DNA of 64,000 bases from Raphanus sativus (taxonomy: Eukaryota > Streptophyta > Magnoliopsida > Brassicales > Brassicaceae): positions 16,453,792-16,517,791 of the forward strand of contig NC_079511.1 in the NCBI RefSeq assembly GCF_000801105.2. Reading direction: 5' to 3'. Both the position numbers and the translations under genes were made by a program. Below, one piece after another: positions 34,193-44,018 of the stretch. Numbering within the stretch: position 1 is the stretch's first letter; the number at the start of each line of letters is the position of its first letter. The notes beneath the pieces are model-generated. The model worked only from the letters and a program-made list of their open reading frames with translations, ran no database searches and was not told the DNA's origin.

Positions 34193-35017
34193 TTATTTCA
34201 CATTCACAATAGCTCCAGCTGTAGCTAAGAAAGGTCTCCCAAGGATTAAGGGATCTTGAGCTTCTTCACCCATCTCAAGTACTACAAAATCTGTAGGGAT
34301 TTCACAGTTTCTGACCATAAGAGGAAGGTCTTCCAAGATGCCAACAGGGTACTTCACTGAACGATCAGCCAACACCAATGAGAGTCTACACTTCTTGTAC
34401 TGAGTGAAACCAAGTTTCTTTGCAACTGACAAAGGCATCAAGCTGACACTAGCTCCCAAATCGCAGAGACATCTCTCAAAAACCATAGGTCCAAGAGCAC
34501 AAGGCAGTGTGAAGCATCCTGGGTCCTCTAGTTTCTTTGGAACATCAAGTCTCTGAATGATGGCATTACACTCATGAGTGAGGATCATCATACCTTGCAT
34601 CTCCTTCTTCTTTGCAGCTACAGCATCTTTTAGGAACTTACTGTATTGAGGAACCAACATGAAAGCATCTATGATGGGCATTGTGATCTGAACTTCACTC
34701 ATCTGCTTTTCAAACAAGGCTTTGTACTTCTCCAGCAGCTGCTTCTTGAACCTTCCAGGGAATGGAAGTTTGGGCTCATAAGGAGGGGGAACAAAAGGAT
34801 TCTCAGTTGCTGGAGCAGCAGCTTGACCATCTTTCACTGTTTGCTTCTCTTCTCCCACCTTTCCTTTGCCTTTGGCTTCCACAATCTTCTCTAAGATCTC
34901 ATCATTGATCTTCTCATCCACAATCACGACCTCATCATCAATGTTGATGGCTACCCCCCCCCCCACCTTGTTTCTCAACATCCTTGGTGAGAGTTGGAGG
35001 ACGCAACTGCTTGCCAC
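34193..35017 (-). CDS. Athila protease segment of gag-pol
   Basis: 274 codons in the pol frame, overlapping the end of gag in another frame. Aspartic protease features: 'LCDLGASVSLMPLSVAKKLG' (active-site D with LGAS as usual in Athila in place of DTG), then 'DFVVLEM' and 'PLILGRPFLATAGAIV'. It stops at TAA 34193 just before the RT region. The frame is the same as that of the RT and integrase ORFs, so this is a nonsense mutation and not a gene boundary. Confidence 0.82.
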   Translation of the reverse strand: MASSCVLQLSPRMLRNKVGGGVAINIDDEVVIVDEKINDEILEKIVEAKGKGKVGEEKQTVKDGQAAAPATENPFVPPPYEPKLPFPGRFKKQLLEKYKALFEKQMSEVQITMPIIDAFMLVPQYSKFLKDAVAAKKKEMQGMMILTHECNAIIQRLDVPKKLEDPGCFTLPCALGPMVFERCLCDLGASVSLMPLSVAKKLGFTQYKKCRLSLVLADRSVKYPVGILEDLPLMVRNCEIPTDFVVLEMGEEAQDPLILGRPFLATAGAIVNVK

Positions 35018-36473
35018 TCCTAAGGGTAACAGCCTTCATTGTTTCTTTGGGGTTTTGCTCAGGTTTTCCAGGTAGAGAACCTTGCTGGCGATTTTGGTGA
35101 GTAGTCAAGGAAGCAAACTGGTTCTCCAAGGCCTTGAACTTGTTGTTGAGCTCATTGTAGCTACCATCAATCTTGTTGTGGAGATTCTTGAGTTCATAGC
35201 CAACATGCTTTTCACTTCTAGTTTGAGAGTCCAAGATTTGTTTCAGTAGAATATCTGTGCTGCTGGCTGGAGGAGCAGAACTAGAAGGATGAGCTTGCTG
35301 CTGAGAAGATGAGTTTCCTTTGTTGGGAAAACCTAGAGGAGGATTCTGCTGAGGCTGAGAGTTGCCTTGCTGGTTGCTCCTAGGCTGGTAACCATTCTGC
35401 TGGTTGTTTGGGTAAGATCGCTGTTGGTAGTTGTTGTACTGAAAATTGGGATCCTTCTTGTACCAACTGCCATTGTTGTTGATGAAACATAGCTCTTCTT
35501 GACCCTCCAAACCATCAACTTCATTAGCACCAGGAGGTGCTTCTTGTGCTGGGTTACCAACGAAGTTCAGCTGCTCTTGTGTAGCCTTATCAGCAATCAG
35601 AATGTCGATCTTATCCTGTAAAGCCTTTAACTCTTTCCTCGTCTGCTTGTCATCAGTTCTATCTCCTCTGTCATGGTCTCCACTGTAGAATGCGTCACTC
35701 TTCACCATGTTGTCAACCAGCTCCTCTGCATCTGCTTCAGTTCTCCCCAAGAAGAACCCATTACTTGCAGTATCCAATCTGGATCTGTACTTAGGAAGTG
35801 CACCCCTGTAGAAGGTGCTCAGCAAGCTCTCTTTGGAGAAACCATAGTGTGGACACTGAGCTTGGTAGCCCTTGAATCTCTCCCAAGCTTCACTGAAGCC
35901 TTCCAAGTTCTTCTGCTGGAAACTGGATATCTCGTTTCTTAGCTTAGCAGTTCTTGAAGTAGAGAAAAACTTCTCCAAGAATGCTCTCTTGCAGTCATCC
36001 CAGGTGGTGATTGAGTCGCTAGGTAGAGACTTCTCCCACTGACGTGCCTTATCTCCCAGAGAGAAAGGGAATAGCTTGAGTTTGAAGGCATCCTCGGACA
36101 CACCATTGGTCTTTGACAAACCACAGTAGCTGTCAAACTTGTCCAAGTGATCGAATGGGTCTTCTACAGCCAAGCCATGATACTTGTTGTTCTCGATCAC
36201 GTTTAGGAGTCCTGGTTTGACCTCAAAGTTGTTAGCCTCCACAGCTGGGGCTCTGATGCCAAGCCTATGACCATTGATGTTGGGACGGTCATAGGTACCA
36301 ATCGGTCGAGCAGGTCGCGGAGGGTGCTGAGGGTTGACCCCTTGACCGTTTGCAGGTGGATCCATATCGATATCCTGCTGAGCTCTTCTCTGTCTTGATA
36401 TACCCCTTTCAAGTGCTCTGATGTCAGGTACAAGTGGAACTAGGTCTGATGTGCCCTTGCTCCTCAAGTTCAT
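34938..36473 (-). CDS. Athila Gag
   Basis: I place the start at ATG 36473 ('MNLRSKGTSD'); the frame is open 30 codons further upstream, but those look like leader. Gag forms the particle around the RNA. The retrotransposon gag core lies at residues about 115-230 (phrases 'DPFDHLDKFDSYC', 'ARQWEKSLPSDSITTWDDCKR', 'FLEKFFSTSRTAKLRNEI'), followed by a Q/N-rich stretch and a coiled-coil-like segment. The frame ends at 34938 because a run of about ten G (C on plus, 34955-34965) puts it out of step with the protease frame. Athila elements normally have a joined gag-pol, so a slip in this run is the likely cause. Confidence 0.85.
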   Translation of the reverse strand: MNLRSKGTSDLVPLVPDIRALERGISRQRRAQQDIDMDPPANGQGVNPQHPPRPARPIGTYDRPNINGHRLGIRAPAVEANNFEVKPGLLNVIENNKYHGLAVEDPFDHLDKFDSYCGLSKTNGVSEDAFKLKLFPFSLGDKARQWEKSLPSDSITTWDDCKRAFLEKFFSTSRTAKLRNEISSFQQKNLEGFSEAWERFKGYQAQCPHYGFSKESLLSTFYRGALPKYRSRLDTASNGFFLGRTEADAEELVDNMVKSDAFYSGDHDRGDRTDDKQTRKELKALQDKIDILIADKATQEQLNFVGNPAQEAPPGANEVDGLEGQEELCFINNNGSWYKKDPNFQYNNYQQRSYPNNQQNGYQPRSNQQGNSQPQQNPPLGFPNKGNSSSQQQAHPSSSAPPASSTDILLKQILDSQTRSEKHVGYELKNLHNKIDGSYNELNNKFKALENQFASLTTHQNRQQGSLPGKPEQNPKETMKAVTLRSGKQLRPPTLTKDVEKQGGGGGSHQH

Positions 36474-36585
36474 ACACCTGAAATTAAAAGAGGGATGAAA
36501 ATGTAGAATCAGTAAACAGAAAAAGAAAAATGACTTAGTCTCAAGCAAGCGACTAAATCTCAATGTTTAAATCAACTCGGAATTT

Positions 36586-36599
36586 GGCAACGGCGCCAA
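36586..36599 (-). other. Athila primer binding site
   Basis: Read on the minus strand, TTGGCGCCGTTGCC lies two bases after the 5' LTR. TGGCGCCGTTGCC is the usual primer binding site of Athila-group elements. Confidence 0.8.
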
Positions 36600-36601
36600 T
36601 T

Positions 36602-38008
36602 TGATGCTAGGAGTTTCAAGGCTCCTAAAACAAATGTTGTAATATGAGTGAAATGTCGAACCAATTCCAAGGGATTCAAAGCACCAAGAATGCAAGTACT
36701 TCCTTAATCTAAGTGCAATCGATGATTTGAAGATTTCTAGAACCTAGAATGCAATAACTAAATAATAAAAACAGTAAATCAATGAACTTTCTTTTATGAG
36801 AAAGGAGAACTAATGGGTATAGGAATTTAGACCTTGGGTGATCAAGCTTCGAACTAAGGATGACAAAACAATCAATCAAACTAATCAACCTTAAGCTTAG
36901 ACACAATCCTAAACAAACTCTATGTCTAGATGAATGCTCATTTGCTAACACATTTCAGACATCAAATGTCTTTGGCTGAATAATATAAAAGCAATCATTA
37001 ACAACAAGTCTATTGGCTATCTTAACACCCTTAACAACAAATGTCTTTGGTAAAGTGTGTTAAGATCTTAGGAGAGTTGACTCAGACATATCATCGAACA
37101 CATTGTGGGTGGGAGATGTCTAAAGATCAACTTTTGAGAGGCCAACTCAATAGATGCATTATGAACACTCTCCTAGGCAAGGAATAAGGTTTGATTTATA
37201 CTAAAACATCCTAGAACTAACTTAATCACCCTAAATCTTCCTAACCCATGAATTCAATGGTGGATTACTCACTAAGGTTCATGATCATTCTTAAACCCAT
37301 ATATAATTTCAGATTGATCATAAACAGAGATGAAAATAACAGAAATCAATAAGAAATAAAATAAGAACAAGAGAATCAATGATCCAAAAAGATGAAATCT
37401 CCCAATAGAATGATGTTTACCAAGTGACAAAAGATGATTCTCCCTTTTGATTACAAAAGTATCAATATGAATCAAAGAAAACCTAATGGTTCCCTTTTAA
37501 AATGTCTAAAATACCCTTTTAAAGTGTTTAAATTCGAGCATGTAAATGACTTGACCCGGGTAGGAATCATGGTCGACAACCCGGGTCATCCAACCCGCGT
37601 CAGTTTGGTCTTTCTCGGCCAGCTCCAAGCGCCCGGGTAAGGTACCCCGAGCACTCCAACCCGCGTCAGTTTCCTTGCGACGTTGCTCCAGGCGCCCGGG
37701 TACTCCATCCCCTGCACGAGCAACCCGCGTCATCTCCTTTGGTGAGGCATGCACCCGGGTAAGCTACCCCGGGTCATTCTACCCGGGTCCGACTCATCCA
37801 ACTTCATGTGTGGCTTGACTAGACTCCATTCTTCACCCCAATTCGGATCACAAAGCTCCCAAACATCTCAAATCACTCCATGGTACACTCCAACACCTAA
37901 TAAGGACAATGAATGCAATATGGACTCTAAAGATGCCTAATTCTTAATCTATATGATCAAAATGTACAAGAATGAATGGCTAGAATCATGCAAATATGTA
38001 AGATATCA
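36602..38008 (-). repeat. Athila 5' LTR
   Basis: 1407 bp, same ends as its partner. About ten differences seen by eye, so a young insertion. Minisatellite at 37551-37793. On the minus strand the primer binding site follows directly. Confidence 0.93.
37551..37793 (+). repeat. GC-rich ~65-bp minisatellite in the Athila 5' LTR
   Basis: Copy of 26048-26290 with almost no change. Confidence 0.85.
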
Positions 38009-39719
38009 GGATCCCTCATTGACGTGAACTCCTTGTTAACATCAGATACTGCAGAAAATTTCTCTACAAGCACATGCTCCAACACACACGCCAAAACCGA
38101 AACCGATATAAATGGCCAGTTGTGCTTCAGATGAAAATTGACATCACCAAGAAGAATTTGTATCAAGCTTCGTGACACTACAACTGCAGTTGTAGATTGG
38201 AAAAGTCTTAAGCTCGACGACTGATGCTCTGAATCTCTGAAAACCTCATCAAACAGATCATCTGAAACTGGTTTTATGTCGACCAATCTTCTAAGCATGA
38301 GTCTCATAGAGTTCCTGTCTTTGAACTTAAACCTCCAAGCTTTAGGATACTTGTCTTTCTTCAACGTACCTGTCATTCTTTTAAACACAGGACACTGAGC
38401 AAACGTTTGGTGCACATCATGAGATTGTAAAATTGATTCCTGCACCAACTCTGTCTCAGAAACAGATTCTCTGCTTGAATTCAATCCCTCTATCAAATTC
38501 TCTTCAATCAAAGAACCGCTTGGAACACCCTCAATGGCTGCAATATGACATCTCAAACTAGTCTTTTGATCATACTTATGAAGTGAGTCATGCTGGTGTA
38601 TTACTTCACGTTCTTGAACAGCAGTAAGAAATAAATCTTGATTGAGCAGTAGCTCTGGTGAAGAGCAACCAAGGGCTCGACAGTCACCAAAGCACACAGG
38701 AACTTCCTCCACAGTTTGTGATGCAGTATTTTTCACCACTGCTGTCTCAAGAACAACTCCATTGCTCCAAGTTGATTCCACTTTTAAATGCACTGTTAAA
38801 GCAGAACAACCCGCAATAAGACTAGTCTCACAATGCAACTCTGGCTCTTGATCATTCGCAGATAGTGAGTCTTGAAGTAATACTGCAGTCTTTTGCATAA
38901 TTTCAAGAGCCACTTCTTTCCTATACTCTTCTGTCTTGAACAAATCATTCTTCTCCAAATGATGACTTGACGCTATTTCACAACTTACGTCCGTCTCTAG
39001 AACAGTCTCAGCAAGTACATCTTTCTTGAGCATTGTTTCAAAGCGCCTAGAAACGTCTGCAACTTTTACAGTCTGTTTCACACAAGAACTGACTGATATC
39101 TCACATGGAACACCATCTTGTTGCTCCCTATCCGGCAGTGAGTCCTTCTGAATCTCTACTTTTTCTTCATTAACCTCTACCACAACTGGTGATATGATCT
39201 TCTTCTTCACCAATTCTGAACACAAGTCGGAATCTCGACGCTTCTCTGCTTCCCAAGTCAAGAAAGCTTCGTGGCTTCTAGCATACCGAGCTTTCAGTAT
39301 AATCTTCTCTGGATCATCATCAGCACCAAACCTCAGCAGCAACGTTTCCTTCATATCTTGCCAGCTTCTAATAGGCATCAATGAATCGATATCATTGATG
39401 TACCTCTCAGGTTCATCCACATGAATCCATACGCCATGTATAACTTCTCAAAGTCAGTGAGTCCTTTCCGAGCAAAGTAATGCTCCATCCACGAAATCCA
39501 CTGCCTCAAGCCTACATCCGGAAACACTGGAACCGTAATGATTCCATTGACGGGACTTGAATCCTCCAGTTTCTCTGCCATTCCGATCGTCACGATCTGC
39601 GTCGCCACAAAATCGAATTGCTTCGCCGTTGCCTCGTAATTACTCCCCGAGCTCGGCGTCAGCTCCGATCCACCTCCGATCATCGTTTCCTCCATTCCGC
39701 AACGTCGCGATAAATCCAA
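38009..39719 (-). pseudogene. Element C gag-like N-terminus plus repeat-bearing novel region
   Basis: Starts at ATG 39719. The first ~110 residues, then (after one frameshift near 39420) 'SWQDMKETLLLRFG', resemble the gag core of Ty3/gypsy chromoviruses. After about residue 70 of the second frame no gag, zinc knuckle or protease follows. Instead there is a long acidic region with three degenerate repeats of ~92 residues, each starting 'DSL' and followed by '..C(E/H)(I/T)(S/A)' (DSL at residues 93, 184 and 278 of the 39420 frame) and 'N.DLF.T'. The frame is open to the Athila junction and continues at 25100-24438, for about 790 residues in all. Function unknown. Confidence 0.6.
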
Positions 39720-39738
39720 ACCAGTATCACCGCACCAA

Positions 39739-40085
39739 TGATAGAGTATTGATATGTGGAACTCTATGAACTCTTCTTATTGATCACTCAATACACCAAG
39801 TACAAGATATAACAGAGACTACAAGATGAAATAGAAGATAGCTTTGCAGATTCCGATCACAATCACCTTCTCATGGCGAAGATGACTGATCACGACGATC
39901 TCATGGCGACCGTGCCGAGACCCATGGCGTCTACGAACAACAACATACAAAGCATACCTTTCTTCTTCGATCAAACTCTGTATTTATACTTCTATTTGCT
40001 TCAGCTATCCCAACTGCAAAGCTTCCATATCAACCAGAGACTCTCCCCTTTAATTCTTGTCCACGTCAGCAATAAGGATCTATCA
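39739..40085 (-). repeat. 5' LTR of element C
   Basis: Same length as its partner and about 99% identical by eye, so the insertion is recent. The TSD GTTGT follows at 40086-40090. Confidence 0.9.
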
Positions 40086-40207
40086 GTTGTAAAGAGATAT
40101 AAGAATGTACAAACTAAACAGAGATACTAAAAGGCAATCAACAGAAACTAATATGAACAGACCACAAGTAACGAAGACTTGATTATATGCGCTTGCTTGA
40201 GCTTTGA

Positions 40208-41825
40208 TGTAACATCCGCTTTCCCCCGATTCCGACCGGGGTTATCGAAAGGGAGTTATAGACACGCGTATATCCTTATAGGCAACCCGCCGTGTCTGTT
40301 ACTGGTCCAAAGAATCGACGATCGCGTTGCTTTCTTTGAAATTCCGATCCACCCGTATCCATACACTTCTACTTACAGTCTTGCGCACAGGAAAAATGAA
40401 AAAGGAGGGTCTGAGTATTGGGTTACTCAGTGAAGTGACTCAAGACGAGCCTGCCCGCAAGACACTCTACATTACTCTATGCGGGAACCAGGACTGACTA
40501 GCCACTACAATCAAACAATTCATCATAATCATTTCATAACAACATCATTTCTAGCAACCTAGCGTTCAATCAATACAATGAACGCAGTCACTGCTACACA
40601 GCACTCAATAATAGATTAGACCGACTCGACAAACATAACTGACTCACCCTCAAGAAATGGACCTATGACCGTTTACGGATGTCCCTACGCGTTCCGGCTT
40701 ATCTTGGGCGGCGCCTCTTTCGAGCATCCGTGCCGCCCAGCTTCCTAGAGGCTACCCGGATTGCAGCACGGGTGCCTACCGGCTCTATTTGCCCCCCGGC
40801 CATTCATAGCCTTGCACAACCACTACTCGGCTTGACTCGATCCTAAGGCGCCTCTAAACTTACTTGCTTATTTATATCCCGCCCTCGCACGGTACCTTTC
40901 TTGCTTATTTATATTCTGCCCTCGCGCGGTACGTTTCACTTCGCAACGCATCACATCCTAGACTCTAGACGCCCACCCGTTCTCGGTGGTCCAAGCGGGA
41001 CTACAGATAAGGTTCATTGACACTTCCACTTTCTCTTTCTCATTCTCTTACTCATACTTACACTTCCTCTTTCACTTATACATTCACTTACACTGAGACT
41101 CTTACTCTTACTCAAGAAGCCACCCGTTATCGATGTCCCACACAAGTCACTTAGCACAAGAGTAATATGAACAACCACTAGACAAAATGCTAAGGAATCA
41201 ATACCAACACATGGGACCAAACAAGCATACACTCAGTCATCACAATAATAGCCACATCAACACAAGGCAGTCCATTAATGTCCCTTTTAAGCAGTGTGAA
41301 GGTTCTTATGCAATATGATTCATGCATCTAACAACCTAGTATCTATCATGATCTACTAACTTAACTCACAAACAAGGACTATCCAGATCTAGATCCAACA
41401 AGAATATAAAGAACTTGAGAGAGGTTGGGTTCGGATCACCTCACCTTAACCTAGATCTGTATCTGGATTTGGAACAAGAGGCAAAGGGGGAAACGAGATC
41501 TGATCCGGTCCCCACCACATCACCACACCACACGGCGATCACCACCACCACCACCACCAATCCGCCGCCGGCAAGGAGAGAGAGAGAGCGCCGAAGTGAG
41601 AGAGAGGTGAGATCACGAAGAGAGGGAGAGAGAGAGGAGAGAAGAGAGAGACGGTGGCGCAGGGGAGTCTCTGCAGAGCTTCGCTTCTGTTTCTGATGGG
41701 GAGAAGAGAAGGGGGCTGCAGTTCTATTTATAAGAAACTGCAGAGAACCCTAGGTTTTTCACAAACGGGCCGTAGAGAAGCCCATTCTCATAAGAAAAAT
41801 TTGGGTCAGGGATAGGGATGTTACA
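40208..41825 (-). repeat. 3' LTR of the gag-only element
   Basis: 1618 bp, ends TGTAACATCC / GGATGTTACA. Contains CACCAC and GAGAGA simple-sequence tracts (41519-41660) also present in the other copy. Confidence 0.8.
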
Positions 41826-42674
41826 AACTCCCCCACTTAAATGGAATTCGTCCTTGAATTCCGCGTGCGGGTCTCCCATTTCTTAACATCCTTTACCCAA
41901 GTGGTAAACTACGCAACGTTATCTTCCAACGGTTTCTGCAATCCACGATATCCCTCGGTACTATCTCGCTGCGTCTTTATACTACTCCCAGGTCGCTTCA
42001 GGCGTAACTACTTGCTTCGAAGGTTTCATAGGTCTTCTTTGCTTTGTCTTTAGTTCTCCCCCACTTCGATCAAGCATACAAGGTTCTTAAACGATCTCTC
42101 ATATGTTCCTTGTACAAGTACCTCCAGAAGTCCAATAGGTTGTAAGATTGCGCAAGCATTCCTCAGCGGTATATGTACCCTCCACCTTCTTCCTATTCCA
42201 GCAAATAAGCTTGCTACTCAGGTCGGTCCGTCCGTCTTGACAATTCCATTTCCATATGGTACATATAACTTTTGTGGCAACTCCATACAGATTCACTAAT
42301 AAAATCGTCCTCGACTAACATGCTTCAACTCAGAATCTACATCAGAACACTAAAGGTAACACCTTGTTTCCCCATGACTGGTCGAATTCCAGGCTTAAAC
42401 TCATTCGTCCGGATCAGGAATACACCCACATAATCACACATCACCCCCGGAAAACAAACCAGTCACTAACACTTAGCTCAGGGTCTGTAAAACCTAAGAA
42501 CGAATTTGATAAATGGAATGGAGTAGGACTACAATAGTGTAGGAAAGCTCAAGGCATCTGTACAAATACAGAATGCCCATAGAAATGGAAAACACCAAAG
42601 CCAACAATAACAAATAACTCAATCAAACAAAACCGCGAGTCCTACTCCTACGAAATGATCAAATGGCCTCAGCA
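41826..42674. other. 3' non-coding region of the gag-only element
   Basis: About 850 bp between the gag end and the 3' LTR without open frames of note. A polypurine tract abuts the LTR. Confidence 0.5.
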
Positions 42675-43464
42675 AGCCACCATGATGTGAGAAGCACGGT
42701 CGGCCTCGGATCCAGGACCAACCGCGCTGGCACTCCTAGCTGCAGGCACAGGGTCGTCGTCCGTCTATGCGTCCTCATCTGACTCGAAGAAGCGTGTACT
42801 TTGGTCCTCTTTGCCCATCTTTGCGAAGCACTCCTCTGCGGCTATTGCTTGCCCTGCTACCATTTTTTACTAGTGCGAGTTCTAACGGGGTCATGGCACC
42901 CTCAACCTCGTCCCAAATGTCCTTACGGAGCCCTGCCATGAACAACTGGCACCACTCCTCGGCTGGCTTCGACTTGCACTTCTTGGCCGTATCCATGAAC
43001 TCCTTCAGGTAATTTCTTACAGTGCGTGGTTTCTTTTCCATCTGGACTGGTACATCACAACTACCAGGTTCCTGACTTTCTTCGAAGGCGTCTCTCTTCG
43101 GGGCTGAGAACTTGCGCGGATGTCCCCGCTTCTTCTTAGAAGGCTCCTCAACAAGCGGCTCAGGAACCCACTCCATATCTGACACTGGTTTTTCTTTCCT
43201 TGGCCGACCCCGTCCTCGCTTACCCGAAATTTCCCCCGACTGGTACTCAGTCGATGCTCGAGCATACCGAATATCCCCACGCATCAGATCCTCCACCCAT
43301 TCACACTGCAGAGTCCGGCGCTCGAACGTCCGCATTGGAGGCCCCCACCTAGGTACCATTCTTCCCGCTACGATGCGCAGAGTCCAGGGGTCGAACTGGG
43401 TCGGCTTTTCTTGTCCACTACGCTCACGGCTGTCACCATGGTCACCACTGGCTGGCGAAGACAT
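42675..43464 (-). pseudogene. Gag-like protein with two AT-hook-like motifs
   Basis: ATG at 43464 ('MSSPASGDHG'), right after a TTGCAG acceptor-like site. The first ~90 residues are of unknown type. Two AT-hook-like basic motifs follow, 'GKRGRGRPRKEK' and 'KKKRGHPRKF', about 40 residues apart. The last part, 'YLKEFMDTAKKCKSKPAEEWCQLFMAGLRKDIWDEV', resembles a gypsy gag core. The frame stops at 42775, but a frameshift would carry an acidic tail (DEDA.TDDDP) to a stop near 42675. AT-hooks bind the minor groove of AT-rich DNA; in a Gag they might steer the particle or preintegration complex to chromatin, which is inference. Confidence 0.55.
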
Positions 43465-43547
43465 CCTGCAAGTAAAGATCCGATAAGAACCATAATAGAA
43501 GTATAGATATAGTGGGTGGTTTTTGAAAACATCATACAACTTTCTCA

Positions 43548-44013
43548 AGATCCAACAAAAATATAAAGAACTTGAGAGAGACTGGGTTCGGATCACCTCA
43601 CCTTAACCTAGATCTGTATATGGATCTGGAACAAGAGGCAAAAGGGGAACCGAGATCTGATCCGGTCACCACCACACCACCACACCACACGGCGATCACC
43701 ACCACCACCACCAATCCGCCGCCGGCAAGGAGAGAGAGCGCCAAGGTGAGAGAGAGAAGAGATCGCGAAGAGAGGGAGAGAGAGAGAGGAGAGAAGAGAG
43801 AGATGGCGGCGCAGGGGGAGAGAGCTTGACGGCTAGGGCTTCCAGTCTCCGGGAATCTCTGCAGAGCTTCGCTTCTATTTCTGATGGGGAGAAGAGAAGG
43901 GGGCTGTAGTTCTATTTATAAGAAACTGCAGAGAGTCCTAGGTTTTTCACAAACGGGCCGTAGAGAAGCCCATTCTCATAAGAAAAATTTGGATCAGGGA
44001 TAGGGATGTTACA
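43548..44013 (-). repeat. Truncated 5' LTR of the gag-only element
   Basis: Matches 41391-41825 with small indels and substitutions, including the CACCAC and GAGAGA tracts, then stops matching at 43548. The inner part of the LTR and the primer binding site are gone. Confidence 0.78.
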
Positions 44014-44018
44014 TTTGA

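Larger units (their letters stand above)
25101..38008 (-). mobile_element. Full-length Athila (Ty3/gypsy) element, 12.9 kb, minus orientation, TSD GGATC
   Basis: LTRs at 25101-26505 and 36602-38008 (about 1405 bp, TG..CA) are nearly identical; I noticed about ten differences. GGATC flanks both edges (25096-25100 and 38009-38013). On the minus strand the order is 5' LTR, primer binding site, gag, protease, RT, RNase H, integrase, a long spacer with a GC-rich minisatellite, an Athila-type third ORF, a non-coding 3' region, polypurine tract and 3' LTR. The coding regions are mostly intact but hold a frameshift in a G-run, three in-frame stops and an integrase frameshift. It inserted into the ORF of element C. 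Confidence 0.95.
23979..40085 (-). mobile_element. LTR retrotransposon C (minus orientation), TSD GTTGT, split by Athila
   Basis: 347-bp LTRs at 23979-24325 and 39739-40085 start with TGATAG and end with CTATCA. I saw only three substitutions between them. GTTGT flanks both outer edges (23974-23978 and 40086-40090). Coding is on the minus strand, so the 5' LTR is the right one. Next to it lies a primer-binding-like sequence (about 39722-39738), and before the left LTR a purine tract (about 24326-24340 read on minus, ATGGGGAAAGTAT). Without the Athila insert the element is about 3.2 kb and encodes a single long protein but no RT or integrase, so it is non-autonomous. Confidence 0.9.
40208..44013 (-). 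mobile_element. Gag-only LTR element (TR-GAG type), TSD TTTGA
   Basis: Both outer ends read TGTAACATCC on the proper strand (41825/44013 read minus; the 40208 end is its complement pattern). TTTGA flanks both sides (40203-40207 and 44014-44018). The left LTR is 1618 bp (40208-41825); the right copy keeps only its outer ~466 bp (43548-44013). Minus-strand order: partial 5' LTR, leader, gag-like ORF, 3' non-coding region, polypurine tract (41826-41840 read minus, AAGTGGGGGAGTT), 3' LTR. There is no protease, RT or integrase, so it depends on another element. Confidence 0.83.

Noticed and set aside
41415..41696. 93-aa ORF rich in R, E, H and T
   Set aside because: Product of CACCAC and GAGAGA simple repeats inside the LTR of the gag-only element; the same in 43572-43829.
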